A DNA stretch of 64,000 nt from Caulobacterales bacterium (GTDB taxonomy: Bacteria > Pseudomonadota > Alphaproteobacteria > Caulobacterales > Parvularculaceae): contig JACKIL010000010.1 in NCBI GenBank assembly GCA_020638525.1, forward strand, positions 9,912 to 73,911, written 5' to 3'. Within the stretch, counting starts at the first letter, position 1. Each line of letters begins with the position of its first letter. This document shows positions 49,514-58,774 of this stretch, piece by piece. A model generated the notes under the pieces. The model made no database searches and was not told the origin of the DNA. It was given only the letters and a program-made list of their open reading frames with translations. A program made the position numbers and the translations under genes.

Positions 49514-51841
49514 ATGAACCGGATTGAAATGATTGACCGCAAGAGCGCCTTAAGGTCGGCGCTTCTAGGCGCGAGCGCCATCACTGCGATCGGCGCGCCG
49601 ATGGCGTCACCGGCCTTCGCACAGGAATCGGTGTTCCGCGAAGAAATCGTCGTGACGGCGCAAAAGCGCGAACAAAGCGCTCAAGACGTCGGCATCTCCA
49701 TCACGGCGCTTTCGGGCGACCAGATGCAAGCGCTCGGCTACACGAATGCGCAAGAAGTGACGGCGATGGCGGCGGGCGTTGCTACGCTCCAGCCGAACGG
49801 CGAGGCGAATTACTCCGTCGGTATCCGCGGCGTCGCCAACAACGACTTCACGACAAACGTCGAAAGCCCCGTCGCGATCTATGTCGACGAAACCTACATC
49901 TCGCAGATGTCGGGTGCGGGCTTCATGCTCTTTGACATCGACCGCGTCGAAATTCTACGTGGCCCGCAAGGCACGCTCTTCGGTCGTAACGCCACGGGCG
50001 GCCTTGTTCACTACATCACAGTAAAGCCGAACGACGAAGAGTTTGGCGGCTATGGCAGCATCTCGTACGAACGCTTTGACCGCGTGAAGGCGCAAGGCGC
50101 AGTCAACCTTCCGATTGCGGAAGGTCTTGCGGCGCGCATTTCCATCGCCACCAATCAAGGCGACGGCTATGTCACTAACCGCCTTAACCCGGAAGAAAAG
50201 CTCAACAACGCCAACGAGACGGCCGGCCGTATTCAGGTTCTCTATGATCCGAATGACGACTTCTCGTTGCTGCTCAATGCGCGCATGGGCAAGCAGGATA
50301 TCCGGACCGGATTCTTCGAATATGCCTCGGCGATCTATCCTGACGGCATGTATACGCCGGGCGTTCCGAACGTGGATCTCGGCGGCTATGTCGATACCGA
50401 CGGCGATATCTACGCTGGCGATTATGATTTCACTGGCCGCAACAAGCTCGACACGTGGGGCGCGACAGCACGCTTCGACTGGAACCTTGGGTTCGGCACG
50501 CTGACCAACATCACCGACTTCCAGTCGGTGCAGCGCGATTACATGGAAGACTCGGATGCGTCGCCTGTCGACTATTTCCGCTTCTTCCTCACGACCGATG
50601 CTCAGCAATTCTCCGAAGAAATTCGCCTTGCTGGCGATGTGGATCGGCTGAAATGGCTGGCTGGCTTCTACTATCTTGATCTTGACGTCAAAGACACGAA
50701 CGGCGGCGTCACGATCGGCCTCTTTGAGGGACTTTTCGGCGATACTGTCGAGAACCTTGGCTTCAACGGCATCGTCAATCCCTACCATACGACGTCCGAG
50801 TCATGGTCCCTTTTTGGTCAGCTTGAATATGCCCTAACCGATGATCTTACGCTCATCGGCGGCGTGCGTTACATCGATGAAGAAAAGACGCACAGATATT
50901 TCGACATGCTCGCGCAGTTCCCGGACGGCGTGCGCAGCGGCATCGATCCGCGCACGGTCTATATTGCGCCGGCCTCGACGCCTTATGACGGTTCGCGTAG
51001 CGACCAGGTCTGGGCGTTCCGCGCGCAGCTGAATTATACGCCGACGGACAATCTGCTGCTTTACGCCAGCTGGAACCGTGGGACGAAAGCGGGCGGCTTC
51101 AACGCGCCGTTGCTGCCGACGGCTGAGTTCGTCACCGACGAGCTGATGAACTATCGTCCTGAGAAGCTCGACGCCTATGAAGCGGGCTTCAAACTTGACC
51201 TCGCTGACGGGCGACTGCGGTTCAACGCAGCCGGCTACTATTATGACTACAAGGATTATCAGGCCTTCTCGATTATCGGCCTTGATACCTTCACGCTGAA
51301 CGCCCAGGCCGAGACCAAAGGCTTCGAAATGGAGATGCAGGCCTCGCCGATCGATGGCCTCGATTTCCAATTCGGCGCTGCTTATATCGACGCCAAAGTT
51401 GAGGACGTGCCGGGCGTCACCGTTGATGCGGTCACGCCAGTCGGCACGATTCCGGCGATCATCCCGGGTGCTACCGTTACCCCGGTGCAGACGCCGAAAT
51501 GGAACCTGAACGGCTTGGCTCGTTACGAGTTCCCGATCGGTTACGGCAACATCGCGCTTCAAGTCGACGGCCAATATCGCTCCGAGCATTTCTTCACGCT
51601 GCTCGGTACGCAGGCTTCGACGGAGGACGGCTATTTCATCGGCAACGCGGCTATCACGTGGTACCCGCCTGCAGACAATTGGTCGGTTCGGGCATACCTT
51701 CAGAACATGACCTCTTCTGAATATCTCGTTCAGACGTTCGACCTGTCGGGCAACCTCTCGAATGGGGGGCTCTTCGGTCTTGTCGAGCAGTATTATGGTC
51801 GTCCGCGCATGTGGGGCGTGAACCTAACCTACAAGTTCTAA
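49514..51841 (+). CDS. TonB-dependent outer-membrane receptor
   Basis: A 775-residue receptor. A signal peptide ends at SPAFAQ, followed by the TonB box EEIVVTAQKREQ. The plug has VEILRGPQGTLFGRNATGGLVHYIT, the diagnostic element, and the barrel ends with the C-terminal Phe (NLTYKF). It belongs to the iron-complex outer-membrane receptor group that in alphaproteobacteria also imports non-iron substrates such as aromatic compounds. It follows the cytochrome gene after about 36 bases with a GGGAGG site, so it is in the amine dehydrogenase operon and may import the substrate. No iron-siderophore genes are near. Confidence 0.93.
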   Translation: MNRIEMIDRKSALRSALLGASAITAIGAPMASPAFAQESVFREEIVVTAQKREQSAQDVGISITALSGDQMQALGYTNAQEVTAMAAGVATLQPNGEANYSVGIRGVANNDFTTNVESPVAIYVDETYISQMSGAGFMLFDIDRVEILRGPQGTLFGRNATGGLVHYITVKPNDEEFGGYGSISYERFDRVKAQGAVNLPIAEGLAARISIATNQGDGYVTNRLNPEEKLNNANETAGRIQVLYDPNDDFSLLLNARMGKQDIRTGFFEYASAIYPDGMYTPGVPNVDLGGYVDTDGDIYAGDYDFTGRNKLDTWGATARFDWNLGFGTLTNITDFQSVQRDYMEDSDASPVDYFRFFLTTDAQQFSEEIRLAGDVDRLKWLAGFYYLDLDVKDTNGGVTIGLFEGLFGDTVENLGFNGIVNPYHTTSESWSLFGQLEYALTDDLTLIGGVRYIDEEKTHRYFDMLAQFPDGVRSGIDPRTVYIAPASTPYDGSRSDQVWAFRAQLNYTPTDNLLLYASWNRGTKAGGFNAPLLPTAEFVTDELMNYRPEKLDAYEAGFKLDLADGRLRFNAAGYYYDYKDYQAFSIIGLDTFTLNAQAETKGFEMEMQASPIDGLDFQFGAAYIDAKVEDVPGVTVDAVTPVGTIPAIIPGATVTPVQTPKWNLNGLARYEFPIGYGNIALQVDGQYRSEHFFTLLGTQASTEDGYFIGNAAITWYPPADNWSVRAYLQNMTSSEYLVQTFDLSGNLSNGGLFGLVEQYYGRPRMWGVNLTYKF

Positions 51842-51890
51842 GCGTCGGCTTTTTTACGACGCCGCCTCTTACGACGAGGCCACAAGAATA

Positions 51891-51914
51891 GCGAGGCGCC
51901 CTTGGGCGCCTCGC
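51891..51914. terminator. Strong GC hairpin after the TonB receptor gene
   Basis: An 11-bp perfect stem, GCGAGGCGCCC against GGGCGCCTCGC, around a TT loop, 50 bases after the receptor stop. It has no T-run. It could attenuate read-through into the ligase gene at 51976. Confidence 0.55.
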
Positions 51915-51975
51915 GCAGTCTCGCAAAGAACGAGATGCATCTAACAAAGATCTTCTTCAGGAAGACGAAGTCGGC

Positions 51976-53676
51976 ATGGTGGAAACGACCCAAAGCTATG
52001 TGTGCGGCGTGTCCGATACGCCGCTCCTTTATTCGACGATCGGCGCGGCGCTGGACGACGTCGCGGAGCGCTATGGCGATCGGCCGGCGCTTATCGTGCG
52101 TCATCAGAATGTGCGGCTTTCCTACCGGGAATTCGCTGACGAAGTGGAACGCTTCGCGGCGGGCCTTCTTGCGATCGGGCTTCGGCCCGGCGATCGCGTC
52201 GGCGTGTGGTCGCCGAACAAGGCGGAATGGGTGATTGCGCAATTCGCGACGGCGAAGGTCGGCATCATCCTTGTCACGATCAACCCGGCTTATCGGCTCT
52301 CGGAACTCGAATACGCGCTGAACAAAGTCAGCTGCAAAGCGCTGATCCTCGCTGACCGCTTCAAGACGAGCGATTATGTCGGCATGGTGCGCGCGCTTGC
52401 GCCGGAAGCGAGCCATTGCGCGCCGGGTTCTCTCAAGAGCAAGAAACTGCCGACGCTCGAATCCCTCATTCTGATTGGAAAGGAAGAGGAGGCGGGCTTC
52501 TTCCGGTTCAATGACATCGCCGAGATGGCGACGCGCGAGCGCCGTGACCGGGTGGCCGCGATCGGCGCCGCACTGACGCCCGACGATCCGATCAATATTC
52601 AGTTCACGAGCGGGACCACCGGCTTTCCGAAGGGCGCGACGCTCACGCACCACAACATTCTGAACAATGGACGCTTCGTCGCCGAACGTCAGCGTTTTTC
52701 GGAAGAGGACCGCCTTTGCATTCCCGTGCCGCTCTATCACTGCTTCGGCATGGTGATGGCGGTGATGGGCTGCGTGACGCATGGCGCGGCGATGATTTTT
52801 CCGGATGAAGCTTTCGATCCCGTGAGCGTGCTGAAAGCGGTGGAAGCGGAGAAATGCACGGCGCTCTACGGCGTGCCGACGATGTTTATCGCAGAGCTCA
52901 ACCATCCGGATTTTGCGACCTTCGATCTTTCAAGCCTGCGGACAGGCGTTATGGCGGGCGCGCCGTGCCCCGTCGACATCATGCGCCTCGTCATCGGCAA
53001 GATGCATATGGCTGATGTGACGATCTGTTATGGGATGACGGAGACGAGCCCGGTCAGCTTCCAGTCCATGCCGGACGATGATCTTGAAAAGCGCGTTTCG
53101 ACTGTGGGCGCCATCCACCCATATGTCGAAGTGAAGATTGTCGATGAGCACGGGCGCATCGTTCCGCACGGTCATCAGGGCGAACTTCTGACGCGCGGAT
53201 ATTCGGTCATGCGGGGCTACTGGGCGGATGAAGAAAAGACTCGTGATGCTATCGACGCGGGCGGATGGATGCACACCGGCGACCTCGCTGTCATGGATGA
53301 GAACGGTTATTGCCGCATTACAGGCCGCGTGAAGGACATGATCATTCGCGGCGGTGAAAACGTCTATCCGCGTGAAATCGAAGAATATCTCTATCGCCAT
53401 CCCCATGTCGAAGACGTGCAAGTGTTCGGCGTTCCTGATCATAAGTATGGCGAGGAAGTGTGCGCCTGGATCAAGCTGAAGGCGGGCGTGCATGCAGTCG
53501 AGGAAGAGATAAAAGCGTTTTGCAAAGGGCAGATCGCGCATTACAAAATCCCGCGCTATGTCCGCTTCGTCGAGGAGTTTCCGATGACGGTTACGGGCAA
53601 GGTGCAGAAATTCGTAATGCGCGAGCAGATGACGGAAGAATTGACCACGCAGCAGAGCCAGTCGGCCGACAAATAG
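51976..53676 (+). CDS. AMP-forming acyl-CoA synthetase
   Basis: A 566-residue adenylating enzyme of the fatty-acyl/aryl-CoA synthetase type. Key motifs: the P-loop INIQFTSGTTGFPKGATLTHHN, the YGMTETSPVS motif, the hinge GRVKDMIIRGGENVYPREIEEYL and the catalytic Lys in TVTGKVQKFVMRE. It would make the CoA thioester of an aliphatic, arylacetic or terpenoid acid. With the aldehyde dehydrogenase that follows after 31 bases, it forms the chain amine, aldehyde, acid, acyl-CoA. An AGGAAGA ribosome site lies about 12 bases before the ATG. Confidence 0.9.
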   Translation: MVETTQSYVCGVSDTPLLYSTIGAALDDVAERYGDRPALIVRHQNVRLSYREFADEVERFAAGLLAIGLRPGDRVGVWSPNKAEWVIAQFATAKVGIILVTINPAYRLSELEYALNKVSCKALILADRFKTSDYVGMVRALAPEASHCAPGSLKSKKLPTLESLILIGKEEEAGFFRFNDIAEMATRERRDRVAAIGAALTPDDPINIQFTSGTTGFPKGATLTHHNILNNGRFVAERQRFSEEDRLCIPVPLYHCFGMVMAVMGCVTHGAAMIFPDEAFDPVSVLKAVEAEKCTALYGVPTMFIAELNHPDFATFDLSSLRTGVMAGAPCPVDIMRLVIGKMHMADVTICYGMTETSPVSFQSMPDDDLEKRVSTVGAIHPYVEVKIVDEHGRIVPHGHQGELLTRGYSVMRGYWADEEKTRDAIDAGGWMHTGDLAVMDENGYCRITGRVKDMIIRGGENVYPREIEEYLYRHPHVEDVQVFGVPDHKYGEEVCAWIKLKAGVHAVEEEIKAFCKGQIAHYKIPRYVRFVEEFPMTVTGKVQKFVMREQMTEELTTQQSQSADK

Positions 53677-53707
53677 AGCCGGTGGGCGGCGTTTAGGAGG
53701 TATGGCT

Positions 53708-55114
53708 ATGAGCGACGTAAAAATGCTGATCAACGGCAAGCTCGTTGAAGGCGATCACAAATTGAAAGTGGTGAATCCCGCGACGGAGGAAGTCTTCTCC
53801 GTCGTGGCGCGCGCATCGAAAGATCAGGCGGCCGAAGCGGTTGCGGCGGCGAAAGCCGCTTTCCCCGGATGGGCTGCGACGCCGATCGAAAAGCGCCAGG
53901 CGATCGTGACGGCGATTGCAGACGTCATTCATAAGAACGCGGACGAGCTGGCGCGCCTCCTGACGGCCGAGCAGGGCAAACCGCTGACGGAAGCGGCGGG
54001 AGAGGCCGCCTGGTCAGAAGGGTATATGCGCCATTACGCGACGCTCTCCCTTGAGACGAAAGTCATTCAGGACGATGAGAATGCGCGCGTTGAAATGCGC
54101 CGCACGCCGTTGGGCGTCGTCGCGGGCATTGTCGCCTGGAACTTTCCGTTACTGCTCGCCGTGTGGAAAATCGGTCCTGCGCTGGTCGCGGGCAATACAA
54201 TCGTTCTGAAGCCTGCGCCGACGACGCCGGTTGCGACCATGCGCTTCGGCGAGCTCATCAAGGATGTCGTGCCGCCAGGCGTCATCAACATAATCGCCGA
54301 TGAGAACGACCTTGGGCCGTATCTGACGAGCCATCCTGATGTGGCTAAGGTCTCTTTCACCGGCTCCGGTGACACCGGCAAGCGCATCATGAAGAGCAGC
54401 GCCGATACGCTGAAGCGGCTTACGCTTGAACTCGGCGGCAATGACGTCGCGATCGTGCTAGACGATGTCGATGTGAAGAAAGTCGCGCCGAAAATCTTCG
54501 ATGCGGCGTTCTTCAATTGCGGCCAAGTCTGCATGGCCGCCAAGCGCATTTATGTGCACGACAAAGTCTATGATGCGATGGCCGACGAGTTGACGAAGAT
54601 TGCCGGTGAGGCGGTTGTCGATGATGGTACGAAGCAGGGGACCCGGCTCGGGCCGCTTCAGAACAAGGCTCAATTCGAAAAGGTGAAAGGCTTCATCGAA
54701 GACGCGCGCAAGTCTGGAGCGAAAGTCTTCGGCGGCGATCGTCTCGATCGTCCGGGTTACTTCCTGCGTCCGGCGATCGTGCGCGATGTGAAAGAAGGAA
54801 GCCGCATTGTTGATGAAGAGCAGTTCGGTCCGGTCCTTCCGATGATCCGTTTCACGGATACGGCCGATGTCGTGCAGCGCGCGAATGCGTCGCCTTACGG
54901 CCTTGGCGGGTCGGTGTGGTCGAGCAATCCTGAGCGCGCGCGCGCGATCGCAGAGCAGATCGATGCGGGTACGGTCTGGGTGAACCAGCATGTGAATATC
55001 GGTCCGCACATTCCGATGGCCGGCGCGAAGCAATCGGGCATTGGCGTCGAGCAGACCCATGAAGGGCTTGCGGAGTTCACGCAAGTCAAAGTGCTGAACA
55101 TGGCGAAGGCGTAA
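53708..55114 (+). CDS. NAD(P)-dependent aldehyde dehydrogenase
   Basis: About 468 residues. Catalytic Cys in FFNCGQVCMAAKRIYV, the general-base Glu in LTLELGGNDVAIVLDD, the Rossmann segment GNTIVLKPAPTTPVATMRFGEL and VSFTGSGDTGKRIMKSS. It fits the succinate-semialdehyde/aromatic aldehyde branch. It oxidises the aldehyde made by the amine dehydrogenase. Start: AGGAGG at 53695-53700 is one base from an ATG at 53702 but has good spacing to the ATG at 53708 (MSDVKMLING), so the latter is used. A terminator overlaps its stop codon. Confidence 0.94.
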   Translation: MSDVKMLINGKLVEGDHKLKVVNPATEEVFSVVARASKDQAAEAVAAAKAAFPGWAATPIEKRQAIVTAIADVIHKNADELARLLTAEQGKPLTEAAGEAAWSEGYMRHYATLSLETKVIQDDENARVEMRRTPLGVVAGIVAWNFPLLLAVWKIGPALVAGNTIVLKPAPTTPVATMRFGELIKDVVPPGVINIIADENDLGPYLTSHPDVAKVSFTGSGDTGKRIMKSSADTLKRLTLELGGNDVAIVLDDVDVKKVAPKIFDAAFFNCGQVCMAAKRIYVHDKVYDAMADELTKIAGEAVVDDGTKQGTRLGPLQNKAQFEKVKGFIEDARKSGAKVFGGDRLDRPGYFLRPAIVRDVKEGSRIVDEEQFGPVLPMIRFTDTADVVQRANASPYGLGGSVWSSNPERARAIAEQIDAGTVWVNQHVNIGPHIPMAGAKQSGIGVEQTHEGLAEFTQVKVLNMAKA

Positions 55115-55125
55115 GCCTTCGCCAT
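55100..55125 (+). terminator. Terminator overlapping the aldehyde dehydrogenase stop
   Basis: Arms ATGGCGAAGGC and GCCTTCGCCAT are perfect 11-bp complements; the stop codon TAA is in the GTAA loop (55111-55114). A short T-run follows, and a run of seven T occurs further on at about 55139-55146. This separates the following small gene as its own unit unless read-through occurs. Confidence 0.7.
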
Positions 55126-55167
55126 TTCAAACGGGGGCGTTTTTTTCAACCTGAGGAGGGATGATTG

Positions 55168-55455
55168 ATGAAGCGTATTGTTCTTTTGGCGGGCCTTGTC
55201 GCGCCGATGCTGTTTGCAACGTCGGCCGGTGCGGAGTCCGTTGAAGACATGTGTCTGCGCGTTTCGGCGGAGTGGGGCTCAACCGGCGATGTCGCCGCCC
55301 AATGCTCTTGCCTTGCTGACAAGGCGAGCGGCGACGCCGCGCTTGCTGACGAACTGACGGCGCTCGGCAACTCGAAAGGCAGTGATGCTGAAGCCTATGA
55401 TGCAGCGAGCGATGGGACGAAAGCCGCCCTCGACGCCTGTTCGGTCGAAAGCTGA
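55168..55455 (+). CDS. Small secreted Cys-motif protein, paralogue of the 1348-1650 gene
   Basis: A 95-residue protein with a signal peptide (MKRIVLLAGLVAPMLFATSAGA, cleaved before ESVEDM). The mature part has four Cys: CLRVS, the CSC pair in VAAQCSCLADKASGDAALADEL, and DAC near the C-terminus. Core DVAAxCxCLAxKA is shared with the protein at 1348-1650. GAGGAGGG lies 8 bases before the ATG; a TTG at 55165 is adjacent in frame but not needed. Function unknown. It sits between an aldehyde dehydrogenase and an acyl-CoA ligase, so a periplasmic role linked to amine oxidation is thinkable but not shown. Confidence 0.78.
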   Translation: MKRIVLLAGLVAPMLFATSAGAESVEDMCLRVSAEWGSTGDVAAQCSCLADKASGDAALADELTALGNSKGSDAEAYDAASDGTKAALDACSVES

Positions 55456-55511
55456 GAAAAGCTGGCGTGGCGCGGCTCGCTAATTGCGGGTCGCGCCCGT
55501 CGGGCGCATCG

Positions 55512-57134
55512 ATGAAACAATCAATAGCAGCAGAATATCTAGACAAGCGGCGCTCCTTTACTGCGCGCCGGCCCGAACGGTTCAATTTCGTCGGGGACGT
55601 TATTCATGATCTTGCGCGCACGCGTCCGACGGATGTCGCGCTGCATTGGACGTCCGCCGATGGAACAGAAGAAATCACAACTTTCGCAGAGCTGAAGGAC
55701 CGCGCCAATCGCGCCGCTGGTTTTCTGCTCGCGCATGGCGTCAAGCGAGGCGACGTCGTCTTGCTCATCCTGTCGCGCGAACAGGCGTGGTGGGACATTG
55801 TGCTCGGCTGCATTCAGATTGGCGCAATTGTCTCGCCCGGCACCGTGCAGCTGATGAAGAAGGATCTCGCCTACCGGCTTGGCGCGACAAACGCCGCTGC
55901 CGTCGTTACGAATGGCGCTGTCGCCGAAAGGCTCGACGCCGCCGCAATGGAAGCGGGCTGGAATGGAGCGCGCATCCTCGCCGAAGGCGCGCGCGAAGGG
56001 TGGCTTCCTTACGCCGCTGTTCATAATCAGCAAACGGAAGAATGCGCCGATACGCGCGTCGATGAGGACGCGCTCTGGTATTTTACCTCAGGCACGACCG
56101 GCAACCCGAAAATGACCGTTCACGGTCATGGCTACCCGCTCGGCCATGAGACGACAGGTAAGTTCTGGTTGAGGGCAGGGCCTGGCGATCTCGTCTGGAA
56201 TGTTTCCGACACTGGTTGGGCGAAGGGCGCCTGGAGCAGCCTTTTTGCGCCGTGGATTTGCGGCGCCGGCATCTTCGCGCTTCATGCGGACGCCGTCGAT
56301 CCCGCGCGCATGCTTGACTGGCTTGAGCGCTTTCCGGTGACAGTGCTGTGCGCGCCGCCGACGGCCTATCGCATGTTCATCAAGCAGGACCTTGATACGC
56401 GTAATTTCTCGCGCCTCCGCCACTGCGTGAGCGCTGGCGAACCGCTCAATCCGGAAGTCATCGAGCATTGGCGGCGCAAAACTGGCCTTCAGATCTGCGA
56501 GGGCTACGGACAGACTGAAACCACCATTCTGTGCGGTAATTTCGCCGGAATGGAAATCAAACCCGGATCGATGGGACTTCCGGCGCCGGGCGTCGACCTC
56601 CATGTCATTGGCGAAGACGGTAACCCGGCTCCGGCAGGCGAGGAAGGTGCGGTCGCTGTGCGGGTCAAGCCGCAACGGCCGGCGGGCATGTTCGTCGAGT
56701 ATAAGAACGACCCCGAACGAACGGCGCAGTGCTTTTCCGGGGAATGGTATCTGACCGGAGACAGGGCGTATACGGATGATGATGGCTATTTCTGGTTTGT
56801 CGGGCGCGCCGACGATGTCATCATCTCAGCTGGCTATCGAATCGGGCCGTTCGAAGTTGAGAGCGCGCTCATCGAGCATCCGGCGGTAGCCGAATCTGCG
56901 GTCGTTGCGAGCCCGGATGAAACACGGGGCGAGGTCGTCAAAGCTTTTGTCGTGCTCGCCAAGGGGCATTCGCCGTCAGATCAGCTTGCCAAAGAATTGC
57001 AGGAACATGTGAAGACGACGACTGCGCCCTACAAATATCCACGCAAGGTTGAATTCGTCGACAGCCTGCCGAAGACGGTTTCCGGCAAGATCTTACGTGG
57101 CCTTCTGAAAGCCCGGGAGTGGGGCAAGGTTTAG
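55512..57134 (+). CDS. AMP-forming acyl-CoA ligase, medium-chain/aryl type
   Basis: About 540 residues. P-loop LWYFTSGTTGNPKMTVHGHGYPLG, adenine motif CEGYGQTETTILCGNF, hinge WFVGRADDVIISAGYRIGPFEVE and catalytic Lys in PKTVSGKILRGLL. The WNVSDTGWAKGAWSSLFAPW region is typical of the ACSM/benzoate-type medium-chain ligases rather than acetyl-CoA synthetases. It probably activates an aromatic or medium-chain acid. The ATG at 55512 starts MKQSIAAEYLDKRRSF; an upstream in-frame ATG at 55467 is 12 bases after the small Cys gene stop and is an alternative. Confidence 0.9.
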   Translation: MKQSIAAEYLDKRRSFTARRPERFNFVGDVIHDLARTRPTDVALHWTSADGTEEITTFAELKDRANRAAGFLLAHGVKRGDVVLLILSREQAWWDIVLGCIQIGAIVSPGTVQLMKKDLAYRLGATNAAAVVTNGAVAERLDAAAMEAGWNGARILAEGAREGWLPYAAVHNQQTEECADTRVDEDALWYFTSGTTGNPKMTVHGHGYPLGHETTGKFWLRAGPGDLVWNVSDTGWAKGAWSSLFAPWICGAGIFALHADAVDPARMLDWLERFPVTVLCAPPTAYRMFIKQDLDTRNFSRLRHCVSAGEPLNPEVIEHWRRKTGLQICEGYGQTETTILCGNFAGMEIKPGSMGLPAPGVDLHVIGEDGNPAPAGEEGAVAVRVKPQRPAGMFVEYKNDPERTAQCFSGEWYLTGDRAYTDDDGYFWFVGRADDVIISAGYRIGPFEVESALIEHPAVAESAVVASPDETRGEVVKAFVVLAKGHSPSDQLAKELQEHVKTTTAPYKYPRKVEFVDSLPKTVSGKILRGLLKAREWGKV

Positions 57135-57283
57135 AACCCAACCATCATGGACCGCCTGATATTGCGTGCGCGAATGGGGCGAGGCTTGCTGTTGCGCTTC
57201 TGCCTTTTCCTGTGGCGTCTGCCCCCGAGGTGGCCTTCTATAGGGGCCGATGAATCGGGCCAAACACCAAAGGGATGGGCGTA

Positions 57284-58765
57284 ATGAGCATAAGCGTATC
57301 GAGACGGGCGGCGTTGAAGTCTTCTGCCGCTCTGGGGTTTCTTGCATCCTTCGGCTGTAATTCGCCGTCTGCATCTCCTTCTTCGGATTCTGATCTCGGA
57401 AAACTTGACGCTGTCGCGACGGCGCAGGCGATCAAGAGCGGGGAGGTGTCCGCATCGGAAGTCGTCGAAAAGGCGATAGAGCGCGCCATCGCCGTGGATG
57501 AGAAGATCAACGCGATTGTCACGCCGTATTTTGATCGGGCCCGCGCGGCAGTTGCCAGCGCGCCCCATGGTGCTTGGTTTGGTGTTCCGCTTTTCATCAA
57601 GGACCTGATGAATGTCGCCGGACAGCGAACGGCTTACGGCTCGCGCGCATTCGCCAAGAATGTTGCGCAGTCGCAATCAGCCTTTGTCGACAAGCTTTTT
57701 TCGACAGGCGTCATCAATCTGGGCAAGAGTTCCTCGCCGGAATTCGGCCTCACCGCCACGACCGAGCCGATGTCGGATGGGCCGACGCTCAATCCCTGGA
57801 ACCTCGCCCATTCGACGGGTGGCTCATCAGGCGGCGCAGCTGCGCTTGTCGCTGCAGGCGTCGTGCCTGTCGCTCAGGCTTCGGATGGCGGCGGATCCAT
57901 CCGCATTCCGGCGGCATGCTGCGGCGTTGCGGGGCTGAAGGTCTCACGCGGGCGCTATCCGTTGACTGACCCGCCGCACAATCTGCCGCTCGAGATTTCC
58001 GTGCCTGGCATCGAGGCCCGTTCCGTGCGCGACGTCGCGGCGTTTATCGCGATGATGGAGGTCGACAGCGCGCTTCCGAAAGTCGGCGTGGTGACAGGCC
58101 CGTCGAAGGAACGACGCCGCATCGGCTATTTTACGAAGTCTCCGCTCGGAGGGCCGGTCGATCCCCAAGTCGCCGCCGTCACCATGAAGACGGCCGAGCG
58201 GCTCAGCGCGCTTGGGCATGAAGTCGAGGAAATGCCGGTGCCGTTTGACGCCGGCATGATGCAGGACTTCCTGATTTATTGGGGAATGATCGCCGCCGGC
58301 TCTATCGCCAAGTGGGAGGAGATCGCAGGTCGAAAAGCAACGTATACAGAGTTTGAGCCTTTCACCTTCGGCCTCGTTGAATATTTCGAGATGCGGAAAT
58401 CGATCCTTCCCGTGGCGCTCGAAAGACTCATCTCCTTTGCGGGTTACTATGGGAGCGTTTTTGCGGACCGGGACGTCATTCTTTCGCCGACGGTGACGAC
58501 GCCTCCGCCGAAGATCGGGTTTCTTGCGCCGACCGCTGGCGTTGATGCGATTCTTGAGAAGCTCATGAACTATGTCGGTTTCACGCCGTTCATGAATGTC
58601 GCAGGCGCGCCCGCTATATCGCTTCCGGGCGGACAGACGTCGGAGCGGTTGCCGATCGGGTTCCAACTTGCAGCCGCGAACGGCCGCGAGCGTACGCTCC
58701 TTGAGATCGCCTATGAGCTTGAGGAAGCCCAGCCTTGGACGAAGATCGCGCCGCTTATGCGTTAA
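57284..58765 (+). CDS. Amidase-signature enzyme with Tat-type signal
   Basis: About 493 residues. The catalytic Ser-cisSer-Lys triad is complete: Lys in VPLFIKDLMN, cis-Ser in STGGSSGGAAALV, nucleophile Ser in SDGGGSIRIPA. The N-terminus carries a twin-Arg element (SVSRRAALKSSAALGF) followed by a Cys at ASFGC, so it is exported folded and perhaps lipid-anchored. It hydrolyses an amide; indoleacetamide hydrolases belong to this family, and the neighbourhood would fit an arylacetamide, but the family is broad. ATG 57284 has AAGGGA 9 bases ahead and is preferred over ATG 57275. Confidence 0.9.
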   Translation: MSISVSRRAALKSSAALGFLASFGCNSPSASPSSDSDLGKLDAVATAQAIKSGEVSASEVVEKAIERAIAVDEKINAIVTPYFDRARAAVASAPHGAWFGVPLFIKDLMNVAGQRTAYGSRAFAKNVAQSQSAFVDKLFSTGVINLGKSSSPEFGLTATTEPMSDGPTLNPWNLAHSTGGSSGGAAALVAAGVVPVAQASDGGGSIRIPAACCGVAGLKVSRGRYPLTDPPHNLPLEISVPGIEARSVRDVAAFIAMMEVDSALPKVGVVTGPSKERRRIGYFTKSPLGGPVDPQVAAVTMKTAERLSALGHEVEEMPVPFDAGMMQDFLIYWGMIAAGSIAKWEEIAGRKATYTEFEPFTFGLVEYFEMRKSILPVALERLISFAGYYGSVFADRDVILSPTVTTPPPKIGFLAPTAGVDAILEKLMNYVGFTPFMNVAGAPAISLPGGQTSERLPIGFQLAAANGRERTLLEIAYELEEAQPWTKIAPLMR

Positions 58766-58772
58766 GCGGCGC
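58748..58772. terminator. Convergent terminator between amidase and EAL genes
   Basis: Arms GCGCCGCTTA and TAAGCGGCGC are perfect complements around TGCGT. The hairpin includes the amidase stop codon and ends 2 bases before the stop of the convergent EAL gene, so it can serve both directions. Confidence 0.65.
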
Positions 58773-58774
58773 TT

